Source: Sclerodactyla briareus
Lineage: Eukaryota > Echinodermata > Holothuroidea > Dendrochirotida > Sclerodactylidae
NCBI GenBank assembly: GCA_026419785.1
Contig: JAODTK010005783.1
Location: forward strand, 186,001-250,000
Length of the DNA: 64,000 nt
Direction: 5' to 3'
Shown in pieces: positions 1 through 11,097 of the stretch (the stretch's first letter is position 1; every line of letters starts with the position of its first letter). The notes beneath the pieces were generated by a model. The model did not search any database and was not told the origin of the DNA. It saw nothing but the letters and a program-made list of their open reading frames with translations. The position numbers and the translations under genes are program-made.

Positions 1-2007
1 TTCACAATAATATCTCCCCCCGTCGGGGACCCTTAGCAAATTTCTAGGAATGAGAAGTATGCACACAAATTACAAATGGGTATTTCTTTTATTAAGGATA
101 CCAGTTTAGAACGAAGTCGTTTTGCGCTTTGTGAGTGTAAAAGCATCATTTACTATTTCCACAGTGAACATGGTATTCTTGGGGTCATTTTCATGGTTTC
201 GCATGAGTGGATATCCCAGGAATTGTCACATTTGATGAAAATTAATTGCACTGCTCTTCGTTGGATGCGGGGACAGAAATGCACACATACATCCAGAACA
301 CATTTGATGGTTCACACAACACTCATGTGGCTGTTGGAAACTGAAGTCACCATATTAAATACATTCTACAAATTGATTTGGGGTATGATGATCCGTTTCT
401 ACATGTAGAAATACCTAATATATTAAATAAATAATACATAATAAAATAAAATAAATACGGCGAGCAGAAATTGTAGTTTTGCTATTTCTTTCTTAATTAT
501 GAGCAATGTGGCAGTTCGGCAAAACCTTTATATTGGAAGTCATATTAAGGTATAAAAACAAGCTTAGTCACATGTTTCTCAATGTAAAGTTCAACAATGT
601 CATTTTTCAGGAGCATAAATTTGCTCTCCTCACATTTCTTGGGTGAATTTCTCACTTTATACTTCCTTGTGTATCAAACCATGAACACGCTCTCTTATTT
701 AATTGGTTTTGAGACTATCTGGTCACTTAATATCCTTAATATGGGTGTTATCCTGCGTTTGGTGTAAAGGTTCCCGTGGTAAAGTGCGACAAGAGGAATT
801 TGAACATAGGGTAACATTTTCTTCACGCTGGCCCTCAACCTGTCAACTAGACGATTATGGAGTTTTCTAGCGAATCAATGGAAATCATTGAAATTGGATG
901 GATTAGTTTCATAGCATATCTCTTCGAAAATGATAAAATGAACTCTGAAACAACAACAATCAGGATTATGGAATGACAAGTCTCCAATGTCAGACCTTTG
1001 CAGAAGAATGTGCCCGACTTTTGCCTCGATTTTCATCAAAATTGCTCCTGTTGACAAAATGACCAAGAAAAAAAAAAAGAAGAGAGAATAACATAGGGAT
1101 GGCCGATTGCGTATATTGGGCATAACGAATTTGGGCCGGTTGCTTCGCATGCCAGCGCCTAAGACCACGATTATCAGACAGAACCATGATTAGATGAAGA
1201 ACGAATCCAGTTTTGTAGTCGAGACCGGCATATCCGAGACAGAAGGTGTCGAGACCGAGACCGAGACCAGAGCACAACTTCGCGACCGAGACCAGCAAGG
1301 TCCGAGGACGATTACCGACTGTATATAGTGTATATGGCAAAATTCAAAGTCCGAACTGCTTTGTAGGCCTATTTACACCCACATGCTCTCTTATTGACAT
1401 GATAGACAACCTCTGCTCATCGGTACATTTACTTTTTCTTGATCTGCAAAACAAGTCAACCTTTTCTTCCCGATCATTATCCACAGTCGACAAGGAATAG
1501 TCTAACCACTGAGCATAAATCAGGTGGCGCCATGTGAGCATGCACGCCCCACCCATTAACTCCCCCCCCCCCAGTTCGCCAATTTTTGAAACGAAAATAT
1601 AAACCCCTGTCTAAATAAGATTGAGAAGACCCCGCCAGATGCAGACTGACTTCTATATCATTCAACAGTACTGAATACGGTACCCCCCCCCCCCCCCCTA
1701 CTCCACTTGGACTATCTCTTCTCTTGGCCTTAGCGCATTCTTTCACCGCATCCTTCATGCAAGCCTTCGATCCTACGGCTTCCTAACCAAGAAATTATGC
1801 TGTAGTTAGTTGGAAACAAATGATAACACAGTGAATGATGTAACGAAATAGAATCCGTACTGTACCGTAGGTTGCGCTTCCTGCTCCGCGGCTGCAAATC
1901 TGAATTTCTTGCCACCCTCATTATGCAGTAAAAATATCACACATGGTCCAATAGGAGGCCTACTGGTCATTTATCGATCATAAAAATGTATGTTCCAAAT
2001 ACCCTAC
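1..2007. other. Downstream of last visible SLC22 exon; no exon recognised
   Basis: The SLC22-like gene runs toward position 1, so its remaining exons (about TM8 to TM12) should lie here or beyond the window. I read the minus strand for the family's later signatures (an ELYPT-like motif, a GGILAP-like motif and a PET motif near the C-terminus) and saw none. The stretch contains a short GAGACC repeat near 1250-1270 and C runs near 1561-1570 and 1682-1697. The open frames here are short and have no family resemblance. Confidence 0.5.
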
Positions 2008-2141
2008 CTCTTGTACACAACAGGCGAGATCAGTTTCGCTGGGAGCTCTACAAGGGCACTGAGGAAGAAGTTGAGGTATGGCTTCCCGCCAAGTTCCCGG
2101 TGTTCAATGCAAACCCGAAATATACCAGGGCTAAGGTGCAT
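2008..2141 (-). CDS. SLC22-like transporter, exon 5 (TM7-TM8 region)
   Basis: On the minus strand an acceptor (CTTATAG) at 2142 is followed by codons reading CTLALVYFGFALNTGNL, then a frame change, then PYLNFFLSALVELPAKL and ISPVVYKR, up to a GTAGGG donor at 2007. The combination of a YYG-like motif, NTGNLGG and PYLNFFLSxLVELPA is the signature of SLC22 transporters around TM7 and TM8. The split Arg codon at the junction with exon 4 (AG plus A) joins in phase. The frame change sits in TTGGCGGG; one more G would give Asn-Leu-Gly-Gly-Lys, the family consensus, so it looks like a shortened homopolymer rather than a true mutation. No later exon was found. Confidence 0.85.
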
Positions 2142-2942
2142 CTATAAGGAAAATGGTACGGTGTTTGGGGTGATATGAATTTGATAGAGCAATATTTGTC
2201 ATCGTCACGTTGCAGTTATCATCAACTTTTTAGGTGGTGTATTCCAGGTGCTAATCGCTTCGGTGCTGGTTCAAAACTCTTGCAATATACTGACCAAAGT
2301 CTCCCTCGCTTACCTGCGAAAGACTGAAAGAACAAAATTTATAATTTGATTAGAAAAAGGGGAAAAAATTTCGATGGGGTATAACTGCGTTACCGTGCAT
2401 AACTCTGCTCATTCTCAAAAAAAACGCGATGGTGTCAGATCAGTGTGTTTCAGGAGACTTGCAATTTGGCAAATTTAGTTATCTGGAAGAATTCTTTGAT
2501 GAACTGCCAAGAGCAACGTCGCAACGTTGTAGGTTTTTCAGTTACTAATAATATTTACAGATACATGTACATGGCAATTGGAAGAGCCTACTTGGCAATA
2601 ATTCTCCAGCTGATAGTAGCAACTGCTTTGAAATGAGTTGATTTATAAAGACTTATTCTGTTGACAATCGTGATAAACCCTATATATTTAGGATATATTT
2701 GCTATCGGCTTTACGGTTCGCACAAGGCGCTGCCTCATCCTCATGCCTCAGATCAGCTGATACATTTCAAACTAGTTCAATTCACATATGTTCAAGACTG
2801 ATGGCATAGAAATACATGAATCCATTGCCTTACATCAGCTCACATAGCTTACATAAGTTTTGTGCTCTATTCATTTATCTGCTCATTAACCTGATATTGA
2901 GAAAAATCGAGGATGGAACGGAAATAAAGCGGAGAACGTCAC

Positions 2943-3505
2943 CTGAAAATACTAATGACGACAGTCACATGAAGTACTGGCGGTTTGAATAGGTCCAGGG
3001 TAACTTCTACCCATCGATTTCTTCTTCCCAGGAATCGCGGAACCACCACCCCGTCCATCACTATTGTCAGGGCTCTCGTCTTCTGGAGCATGACTAGGAT
3101 ATGTATCCGACATATGCCTTCTGCGTCAGGTTCAATATCAGCGATATCAGGCGATCGTCTGACATTGCTGTTTGAAATGCGGTTTTGCGAATCGGGGGCG
3201 ACATCATTTCCGAATCCGCGGGGCATATTATCTCTCTCTGCCACAATACCACGCAAATCTCCTTCAGCCTGGCTATCACATGGGTTATTTCTATACGAAG
3301 GCGTGTTATCAGATAACGATGGCTGTAAATTACTAACTTCGATGGATGTTTCTTGTTCGGTCCACCTGTGTTGTGAGACTTTTCCTCCTCAGAATACATC
3401 TTCGGTACTTCGGTACCATTGATGCGGGCGAGTCTTCGGATTAATATTTCTGCTCTTTCTGTCTTGTTTCTGCTCAGCAGCCATCTCAGAGACTCTGGTA
3501 GAAAC
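2943..3505 (-). CDS. SLC22-like transporter, exon 4 (TM6 end, large cytoplasmic loop, TM7 start)
   Basis: The exon starts after a CTCTTCAG acceptor and opens with FLPESLRWLLSRNKTERAE, then ILIRRLARINGTEVP. This is the classic SLC22 PESPRWL motif and the following helix of the intracellular loop. It ends with EVTLDLFKPPVLHVTVV, matching the LFRTPxLR-like entry into TM7, before a CAG-GTGACG donor. The stretch between is unusually long: the exon is about 187 codons, and the loop is longer than the roughly 80-100 residues I expect. Part of it reads as a Ser/Pro/Gly/Asp-rich disordered segment. At least one, and probably three, frame changes occur in the loop, so its exact sequence is uncertain. 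The first base completes a Trp codon with exon 3, in phase. Confidence 0.85.
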
Positions 3506-4259
3506 CTGAAGAGAGTTGCGGTTTGAGATGTTCAAGTAAGATCAATTAACGTGAGGTCGTATCAAACTGGAAGAGAATGATATTCAACTACATTACCGCA
3601 TCAATATCGATCGTATTACCGAAATCACTGCGTTCTAAAAGTTAGTCCGGCCAGTTATCCTTTTCATCCTTTATTGTTCCCCTTTAATGTTCATCCTACC
3701 GATTGTGGTACTGATGATGCACCAGTCACTGGTTCTATTTGTTACGGTTACATGTATCGTCCCATCATTTCTGGCGGTCATGAAAAGTGACGCGACGATC
3801 GACAAAGCTGGGAATTATAGCGATGTCAATGGTTGTGTCTATTTGGAGCAATTGGCGATACTAGAGCCTAGTAAAAGGTCGCATTGTTCGGTAATAAGAT
3901 CGACATCTCGCGTTATTTTATATGTAATGCATTTGCATTAATCACATTGATCGACTGCAGTGGGCTAATTGATCTGTTCAGTAATGTATTTTTATTTAGT
4001 AAATTCAATTTGCGATGACTGACATTAATGGTTTCGATTGCTGATGGACTGCCCATTTATGTCGTCCGTTATGTGATGATGTAAACAAATAAGAAATGAT
4101 GGCCCCCAAGTCCTTATCCCCATTCCGGTAATGATGCAAAATGATCACTGAACAGAATACGTATGGAAATGAATTGAACTAGGAATGTTTGTAACATATG
4201 TAACATGTGTTTGTACATGTCTTCAGCCAACTCTATGCACGAGGAAAGAAAAAACTCAC

Positions 4260-4456
4260 CATAATCCAAATGTAGCGACAACAACTGGCGCTTGTAACGC
4301 TAACTGTAGATATCGCCAGTCACGAATAAGGAATGCGAGTAGGGCCATGAACATCAGTCCCAGCGTAAAGGAAATGTTTGGTACAATAGTAGTCACGTTT
4401 CTGTACTTAGGTATCATGTACTCAGATACGATGGACAGGAGTGAAACATATGTGCC
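4260..4456 (-). CDS. SLC22-like transporter, exon 3 (TM4-TM6 region)
   Basis: A strong polypyrimidine acceptor (TTCCCTCTTGCAG) at 4457-4469 opens this uninterrupted 197-bp exon. It reads GTYVSLLSIVSEYMIPKYRN, then VTTIVPNISFTLGLMFMALL, then AFLIRDWRYLQLALQAPVVV. The SEYxxPKYRN motif and the IRDWRxLQLA helix are diagnostic of SLC22 organic ion transporters; the first corresponds to the family's E-x-x-x-x-K-x-R signature. It ends at ATG-GTGAGT, a consensus donor at 4254-4259. This is the only exon whose frame is clean over its full length, and it is strong evidence that the gene is real. Confidence 0.93.
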
Positions 4457-5206
4457 CTGCAAGAGGGAAAATGTACAGTGAAGCACATCCATGTGAAAAT
4501 GTGGTAGTAGGGAGGGGGTGAAGGGTCTTCGGACCAGAAATAACTGTGTGAAAATTATGTTGAAATCAATGGGAGAATCGCTAAAAAGGGGGGTTACATA
4601 TCCTCCCCACCCGCAGAATGTGCACCCATGAAAAGTATCATTTAAACAATGGGAGAATGGGATGTCTTCCACATAGTGATAAGTTGTGCTACGAAAGAAG
4701 AATGGGTCATGTTCCCATACTGATATATAAAAACATCTGATCGGGTAGCCAATCCACTAAACGGTCCTATCTCATCCAGTAATTTGTGTTTACAGACCTA
4801 TACAGTGCTACACAAATGACTGTTTCCCCTAATTTTCATGGGGTATAGGACATCTCCATCTAGCCTTACAGGAAGCGAAGCGAAAAAAATATTGTAGACT
4901 CGCAGGTAACAAATCGATAATTCTGTTATTTATGCTAGTCTATTGCACAGATGACGCCATGTGGCTTCTGGGAGAATTAAGGCCTACGTGTGAACAAATT
5001 CTATACTGGGCGGGGTACCCCATACCACTTCGAACGTAATCAACATTACAAACGTATGTAAAATTACCCACCGTCGAGGACTCGATTCCCCCCCCCCCAT
5101 CATAAGGCGGCTGGCGAAGCCTGTTAATTGCGTTGAGAAAAACTCACCGCCAATACGTCATGCTGCCATAGGAATGTTATCCCTTTGATGATACCAAGGA
5201 ACTTAC

Positions 5207-5439
5207 CACTTCTCCAAAGCCAGTGATGAAGCGCAGGATGCGAACATCGCAAAATTCAGTGAGAGCAGTTACCGCCCCGCCCTAAGTTGCTAAATCAACA
5301 AAGCAGATAGTAGACCGAATCGTCTGCCGTAGCTGTCGGCGATTGTACCGAAAACAATAGCCCCGAGCATACTACCAACCTGCATAATCGACTGGGCTTG
5401 TCCCGGGACGGCCGGATTCGGCGTACAAACCAGATCCCA
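5207..5439 (-). CDS. SLC22-like transporter, exon 2 (TM2-TM3, GRR motif)
   Basis: The acceptor ATGCAG at 5440-5445 is followed directly by WDLVCTPNPAVPGQAQSIMQ, then VGSMLGAIVFGTIADSYGRR. WDLVC, the small-residue TM2 helix and D-x-x-GRR are hallmark SLC22/major facilitator motifs; D-x-x-GRR is the conserved loop between TM2 and TM3. After RFGLLSALLI the frame changes by one base. Coding resumes as VTALTEFCDVRILRFITGFG, the TM3-TM4 segment with the RFxTGFG motif, ending at a GTG-GTAAGT donor (5201-5206). Read literally there is a stop in the break region. Similarity on both sides argues for one small indel, either a sequencing error or a young lesion. Confidence 0.88.
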
Positions 5440-6274
5440 CTGCATGGAATAAAAGCCAAGAAACAAGCATAAACTACATTAAATTACCTAAAACTGAATT
5501 ATGTCCTATTTGCCGTGGGCGCGGCTAGTTAAAGGCTGTGATGGATCAATATCTGCACGACATCTATGGCAATCATGGGTCTGCCTAAGTTTTCGCTTAG
5601 CGTACTCAAGTAACTGTATTGAAGAGTTTACAAAATAGCCCGTGGTATATTTCGTTTACTGATCTATTAATATTGGGGAAATATCTCTAAAAGTTTCATT
5701 ATAATTGTTCCAAGGCACATAACAACTTGGTAATTTTTTCGGCTGCAAACTCGAGTAACATCGATCACCACAAACGTTCGAAAATATCTAAAAGCCTGAA
5801 ATCAGACATGAAAATACAAGAATTATTCCAAATGAATTTAGTCAATACTTAGCTCGAAATTCACTAATTAGCATTAGAGCGTATTACTAAATGATTTCCT
5901 GGTAGACGTGACCGTGACGATTAGCCATAATTGCAGAAAAAGAGTGTTCGATTGCACAAGATTTTAACGTTCGCATTTGGTAGGGAACACAAACTCCGTG
6001 GTATTCAAATAAATGTGGTGGCTAGTGTAATCCCCTATATGAGTAAAGAGCCTATGGTCTCTAGCAGACAGGGGTCAACTGAAGTTCACGTTATCGGTAT
6101 TTGCTTTAGATAGTGATCCATGCATGACAGCTATCAAACAAGAAGGATAGAAGGTGAGCAGTTGGCTCAAAAAAAAAAAACCCCAAATCTATGGCATTCA
6201 TCTGTGATGATATATGCTAGTCAAGGGCTCAAGGCCAGGGACAGCCTGCGAGTCATCGCAGCAATGTCTTTTTG

Positions 6275-6420
6275 AAGCAGCGGTTTCCAACGTTTTTTAT
6301 GATCCCATTCCCCTCTTCACCTCGGGCAAAAGTAGCCCTTTCTTCTTCGAAAATACGTTCCAATTAGAGCTTTATCAGAGTCATCCAACTGATCAGGAAA
6401 ACCATAGATGGTCCCAATAA
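6275..6420 (+). mobile_element. Possible hAT-type terminus in SLC22 intron 1
   Basis: The sequence CAGCGGTTTCCAACGTTTTT followed by ATGATCCCATTCCCC resembles the well-known CAGNGGTTCCCAACCTTTTT termini of animal hAT DNA transposons. No matching right end or target duplication was found nearby, so this is probably a truncated copy. Nothing coding is visible. The call rests on terminal motif resemblance only. Confidence 0.35.
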
Positions 6421-6749
6421 TTTGTTTTGTTAACATAGAAAACTAATGTCAATTTTGGTGTCCTTCCAAAGGCGATCCCGTCTTTTGATAACTCATTACA
6501 GCCGCGGTATGCATTAACAGCAAGCGGTATGCATTAACAACAAATTGTGTTCGTACAAGAACGTCTGCTCTAGATTTTAAAAATTCCCATCGATTCTCGT
6601 AATATATATATATACATTCAGTTCTATAGCACTACATGTGGGAATCACATTTCGAAGGGCTTCAAATTATTACCCCTGGTGAGTTTTCGAACCCACACTA
6701 TATATAGTGTTTACCGCCAGCTGTTGGCACTTGACACACTGAAAAGCCA

Positions 6750-6880
6750 TGCCACTTTGTCGTGTCCCCCGGGGATTCCCATATACGTACAGCCAAAACA
6801 GCAGCATACCACCATACAAGTTACCTCACAGGGTACCCATTCACACCTGGAGGGGGGGGGGGAGGGGGGGGGGGAGGGGG
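6750..6880 (+). repeat. SINE-like dispersed repeat, copy 1 (in SLC22 intron 1)
   Basis: The segment GTCGTGTCCCCCGGGGATTC and the following CATATAC...CAGGGTACCCATT...CACCTGGAGG recur in the same order near 42885-42960 (GTGTCCCCCGGGGACTTC... CACCCTACAAGG). CCATTTACACCTGG-type tails are common in deuterostome SINE-like repeats. This copy ends in a run of G with A interruptions (6851-6880). Confidence 0.55.
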
Positions 6881-7315
6881 TTCGTCCACATTAACCAGCA
6901 TGAAATTGAATGTAGAGATGAAACGTTCATGCTGTATCTGTTCTTTAATAAAAGTGCATATTCGCTCAACACTCATAAACTTGCCAAGAGGAGTTTTCGT
7001 TTTTCTAAGCCTCAGTCTGGGTAATAGATCCTCATATATGGCTAAAGGAAAAACGAACCCAGATTGCTGTAGATTTAATATTATATATTATAGGCTGGCT
7101 ACCATTTTCGATGCATATATGCTCTCACCCCATGACAAGACACTTACGTCAAAAGCCCCATAAACCCATTCGCGCTCTGTATCGTAGCGTGTTATAGCTA
7201 AAACAAACTTGCCGTTATTAGTGCCGAAGATGAGTGTCAAACACTGACCTTCTAACCCAAAATGAGTCGACAGGCGAATGGCGGGCTGTACATGTGAATA
7301 ATTAAATAGATTTAC

Positions 7316-7656
7316 CTCAGTGATAATCGATCGCCGTAGACATCTCGACTATATTCCCATCCGTTTCGACAGTCCTGCGTCTCGCTAGCGTATGGGTTAC
7401 CAGGATCAACGTATTCGCGACACTGCGAATACACCATCTCACCGGATTCATTCTCCTCGAGTGGAATGGTTTGGTTGATAAAATATCCATCTGGAACGGT
7501 GCAATGGTGGTCAGGAGTTGCGCCTAGGAAGACTATTGACTGGTCCAGTAATTGAATGAAGAATTGCATATAGATCACACTCACGAAGAAGGTCTTTTGA
7601 ATTCGCCCGAAAGGCTTCAACTGAATCAAGTATTCGTCTGTTGTAGTTGACGCCAT
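7316..7656 (-). CDS. SLC22-family organic ion transporter, first coding exon
   Basis: This is the start of a minus-strand solute carrier 22 gene (12-TM plasma-membrane facilitators or antiporters of organic cations, anions or carnitine). The ATG at 7656 opens MASTTTDEYLIQLKPFGRIQ, then a hydrophobic TM1 and VFLGATPDHHCTVPD. D-E-x-L-x-x-x-x-PFGRxQ before TM1 and the ATPDHxC motif after it are family signatures. The next part is the large extracellular loop with Cys and N-x-T/S sites, ending CRNGWEYSRDVYG. The family consensus here continues STIVTEWDLVC. A one-base frame change near 7328 gives SIITE, which joins exon 2 (WDLVC) exactly at the GAG-GTAAAT donor. The similarity is to organic cation or carnitine-type members, but the substrate cannot be read from the sequence. 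The gene spans five visible exons and introns of 0.75-1.9 kb; the 3' end is missing. Confidence 0.92.
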
Positions 7657-8539
7657 TTTGATTCTTTCTTGGCATAGCTGTCCATAGGAGATTTACCTGA
7701 TAATTGGTACCGAATGTGAGGACCTGCATCCACTTCGGAAATTGCCAATCTGCCGATCAAGATGGAATATATCAATATAACAATAGATGGTTGAATATTA
7801 CATTGAAGCATGTTTCAGTCTGTCTAACAGTTCGTAAAAAAAAGTTTTTCCCCACACCACAGCATTACACCTATACTTTTCACAGTCTGAGTTTGAACTT
7901 TATTAGTCATACAGTCACCGTCTGTTATGGGTAAAATGTAAACGTGAAGAGTCGCGGTCTGCGTGTCTCAGCCTCACAGTCTATACAATGCAATCGAAGA
8001 CAATGATTAACAGATAGGCAAAGGTTGACAGTCACGGTCCACATTGATAGGGGTATGTGCATGTGATGCACTATGCCAATAACATCATATGGGTACCTGT
8101 ATGGACAACAACTGGCCGTAAAGTCATATGTTGAGTATTTCTCTGAACATAAATAAAGTCTACAAACAGACCCCCCCCCCCCGAACCCGTTATACCTCGA
8201 GAGCAAATAAATCATCATAAACGACGACGGCTGGTTTAATTCAAAGTGTATTTAGCAAGTAACTCGCTCGGGATATACACCAAGTTCCACATGTCTGCGT
8301 GCAAGCTGCACACTTCTCTTAGTAATCTGCAGCTTTATAGAGCGGTCGAAAAACTTTGGCGCAATCATCGTAACCTGTCACCTGCAAAGCTCCAACGACT
8401 CTTCCTCAAATACAATTTTCAGAAATCGTAAAGCCTGAATATACCAGCTATCAGTTTTTGTTAAAATTATCAGACAATTCCCAGTTGATTTTTTGATCCC
8501 CCTTGTGTTGATTTCCCAGAGTTCTATTGATGTGGTGTC
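7657..8539. other. Upstream region of the SLC22-like gene; no clear promoter motif
   Basis: The stretch lies immediately 5' of the SLC22-like start codon. I see no convincing TATA box, CpG-rich block or further exon. A C run sits at 8170-8182. One or more 5' untranslated exons could be present but cannot be recognised from sequence alone. Confidence 0.35.
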
Positions 8540-8770
8540 CCGGGAGTCGGCACCAACACAAGGATCATGTTCACACGGGACACGGTGGGCAGGATCGTCC
8601 TCCGGGAGGCGCGCCATATGGCCATAGAACCGCAGTTGACGACTGCGAATTACGGGGGTTGGCCACGGCAACAGCTACCCCCTGAGTATGCTGACCATCG
8701 TCGCAGTCAGACCAGTAATAGGTGTAACCACCTACACTGATCTCTCCAAAACCCGACCAGCGCTCTTCAG
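8540..8770 (-). mobile_element. Internally deleted non-LTR retrotransposon (LINE) fragment
   Basis: Two parts of a LINE ORF2 lie side by side on the minus strand. From 8765 to about 8655 the frame reads ERWSGFGEISVGGYTYYWSD, then CDDGQHTQGVAVAVANP. This is the N-terminal apurinic-like endonuclease domain, whose GVAVAV strand is typical. From about 8650 another frame reads IRSRQLRFYGHMARLPEDDP and AHRV, the RRRQLRxxGHxxRMP motif found downstream of the reverse transcriptase at the C-terminus of the same kind of ORF. The whole reverse transcriptase, expected to be more than 2 kb, is missing between them. This is therefore an internally deleted copy, not a 5'-truncated one. Confidence 0.8.
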
Positions 8771-10587
8771 AGAGAGAGCTGCCGCAACACCAATGCCCAG
8801 CCCACCCAGAGTTTTTCGGAACCAGAATTTAAAGCCTTCATTGCGGGTTTGTCAATGGCGAGTTATATGGGTGATTAAATATACGACAGATAGTGTACTT
8901 TACGTAGGAAGGACCTATCCGCTGTGTCTCCACAAAACTACCCGTCATTGCTCGGTTGGAGAAAAGGTGCCAATATGAAATGATGGCATGCGTGTCATGA
9001 CTCGCCTTTGTGATGAGCATCTTGTCGTTATATTAAGTTGTGAAACAATAAGTGTGGTGAGGAGTGTATCCCATGCTAATAACAACATTGGGAGTTAATG
9101 GCATGTTGTAGAGTGACAATTAGTTATAATATTTATAACTTTGACCATTTTACTGCATCCATAATTTAATCCCAACCGAAGTTTGGCCCCTCACAACTCT
9201 TCAAGTGTGGCTACAGGCATGCCTCTTCACGCGATGCCTTTTCTGTCTGGAGGGCAAATCAGTTTGCTTAATACAGAGAATATGTCGCTGTAAGCTTGGC
9301 AGTGGGAATTTCTGCTGAAGTTGTTTGGTGGTGAGAGGATGCCTTACCCTAAAGGGAATGCATCCTCTCACCTACTGATAGGGTTTCCATTTCTTTTTTT
9401 GATGTTAAGTTAGAAAAAACAAACTTACTGTAATTTTCTTAGGTGTTTAAAAACAACCAACCGAAATTTTGGGATTTTCTTACATGGAAAGTAAATGTTA
9501 CGCTGACGTTACATTGTCATCCAAAAAACTCATTGGAGTTATAAAAAAAACTGGTGCGCTATACTGGAAAGTTTGATCAGCCTTCAGGTAACTCCATACC
9601 AAAGATGATAGCGTAGGCATAGACCGTATGTAGGCTTTCACTTGGCCCTATTTGCCTGACCTGCCACGCCTAAAATATTCAGTGTGACCAATGCCTACAT
9701 CATGTTTTTTCCACAATGGTCAGTGTCAACCTTAATGGGCAAGTACAAGCCTTGCTATTCATTTCCTCACAACTTCATATTCATACTATACACCCATTAC
9801 GATCGTTGGTATAGTCCTGATTTCGTCAAGGAACACATTAACTTTGGTTGACCTAGGATAGGAAAATGAACCGGCATTTTAACTAAATTGAGCTCCAAAT
9901 AGCGTAGTAATTTTATACTTTTATAACTTACAATGAAACAAACTTCAATTCAAAAACCTAGTCACACTCTGCATCGTATTAGATACCTGCATTGCAGCAA
10001 CAGGTTCTGTGGGATTGTGAAGAGGACAGCGACTGTGTTTATTGTTATGTCGGCCTATGCCTAATTATTTGTGCAGGACTGGGCCCTAGGCCTATGTACA
10101 ATACAGAGCATGACTCATGATGAAGTCGCGAGCCTGGGGGCATAGCCCACGTTTGGCCTTGTAAAGGAGTAGCCTAAAGAACCTTTACTTTACCCTACTA
10201 GTACTATGATAGTACGTCGCTACTTGTCGGTTACGTTACCAAACCATAACGTGTATTATTTACCGCTTCATACCTTCTACACATTGAAATGAAAGCCCTC
10301 GTCTGACAGAGGTGAACCTCATGCCTGCTATCACACTGCATATTGTGCGTGCTACGCGAACGACTGTGGCAACTGCAGCTGGCAAGTCAGGTTGGTTTGT
10401 TGCATATTTTGTTAATTGTTTCCGGGAACGTCGGATCTGATGGTTTGTTTTCGTTGGTATGACGTCATGAACATACGTTATCGCAAATAAAACTAATCTT
10501 TTCTCACCAAAATAACGCGCTTCCCTAATAATTTCAAAAAAACGTTCCATGGTCCTTTGAACGTATTAGAATGTATTCCACGCGTTC
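8771..10587. other. No gene recognised; one perfect-stem hairpin
   Basis: AT-leaning anonymous sequence. The open frames are short and show no family signature. The only structure I can support is the hairpin at 9330-9372, listed separately. Confidence 0.5.
9330..9372. repeat. 13-bp perfect inverted repeat (hairpin)
   Basis: GGTGAGAGGATGC at 9330-9342 is matched exactly by its reverse complement at 9360-9372, with a 17-base loop. The loop itself contains CCCT-AA-AGGG. Thirteen perfect pairs are unlikely by chance at this spacing. It could be the core of a foldback repeat or a structured RNA; there is no evidence to choose between them. Confidence 0.7.
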
Positions 10588-10740
10588 TAACCAGGGGCGT
10601 CGCCACAGGGGGGGGGGGGGGGGAAGGGAGGCGCTGCCCCCCCCCCCCCCTATGGGTTTGGGGCTGAAAAAATAAATTCGACAGAATATGTTTTAATGCC
10701 AACGTTTTCGTCGGGGCTGGGGTGAAGTGTCAAAATACGT
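10588..10740 (+). mobile_element. hAT-like non-autonomous element end with G/C runs
   Basis: CCAGGGGCGTCGCCACAGG opens the repeat and is followed by a G run and then a C run. CAGGGGCGT is the terminal motif shared with the MITEs at 11098, 40755, 45687 and 48533. No matching right end was located, so the length is approximate. Confidence 0.45.
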
Positions 10741-11097
10741 TATCCCAACAGAGGTTCTTTTCTATCGTTCTCATCGAGACTAAATCGAGACTCAAACTGT
10801 TGCTGTAATATAGCGTTCGCAAATGTAGCGTATGTTTACTGTTTTGAGAACACTGTGGTCATTACTGAGCCACCGGTGGTTATATTAGGTGAAAGGACTC
10901 AATGTTAACTTGCCAACTTCCCAGCATTTTTTTAGCGTGTCCGGCTGGATGAGTAAAATAATCAAGTTTTTTTTGCAGCTGGTATAATGTGGATGTTCTG
11001 ATTGAGACTGCTTCTAATTGCTTTTCTTGGAGTGATTCTATTTGGTATTACAGAAAAATTAACCAGCAACTTAGTCTAGTTGCTTTTATTTATTACC

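Noticed and set aside
1-480. C-terminal SLC22 exons near the window start
   Set aside because: The minus strand was read in all frames and none of the later family motifs was found.
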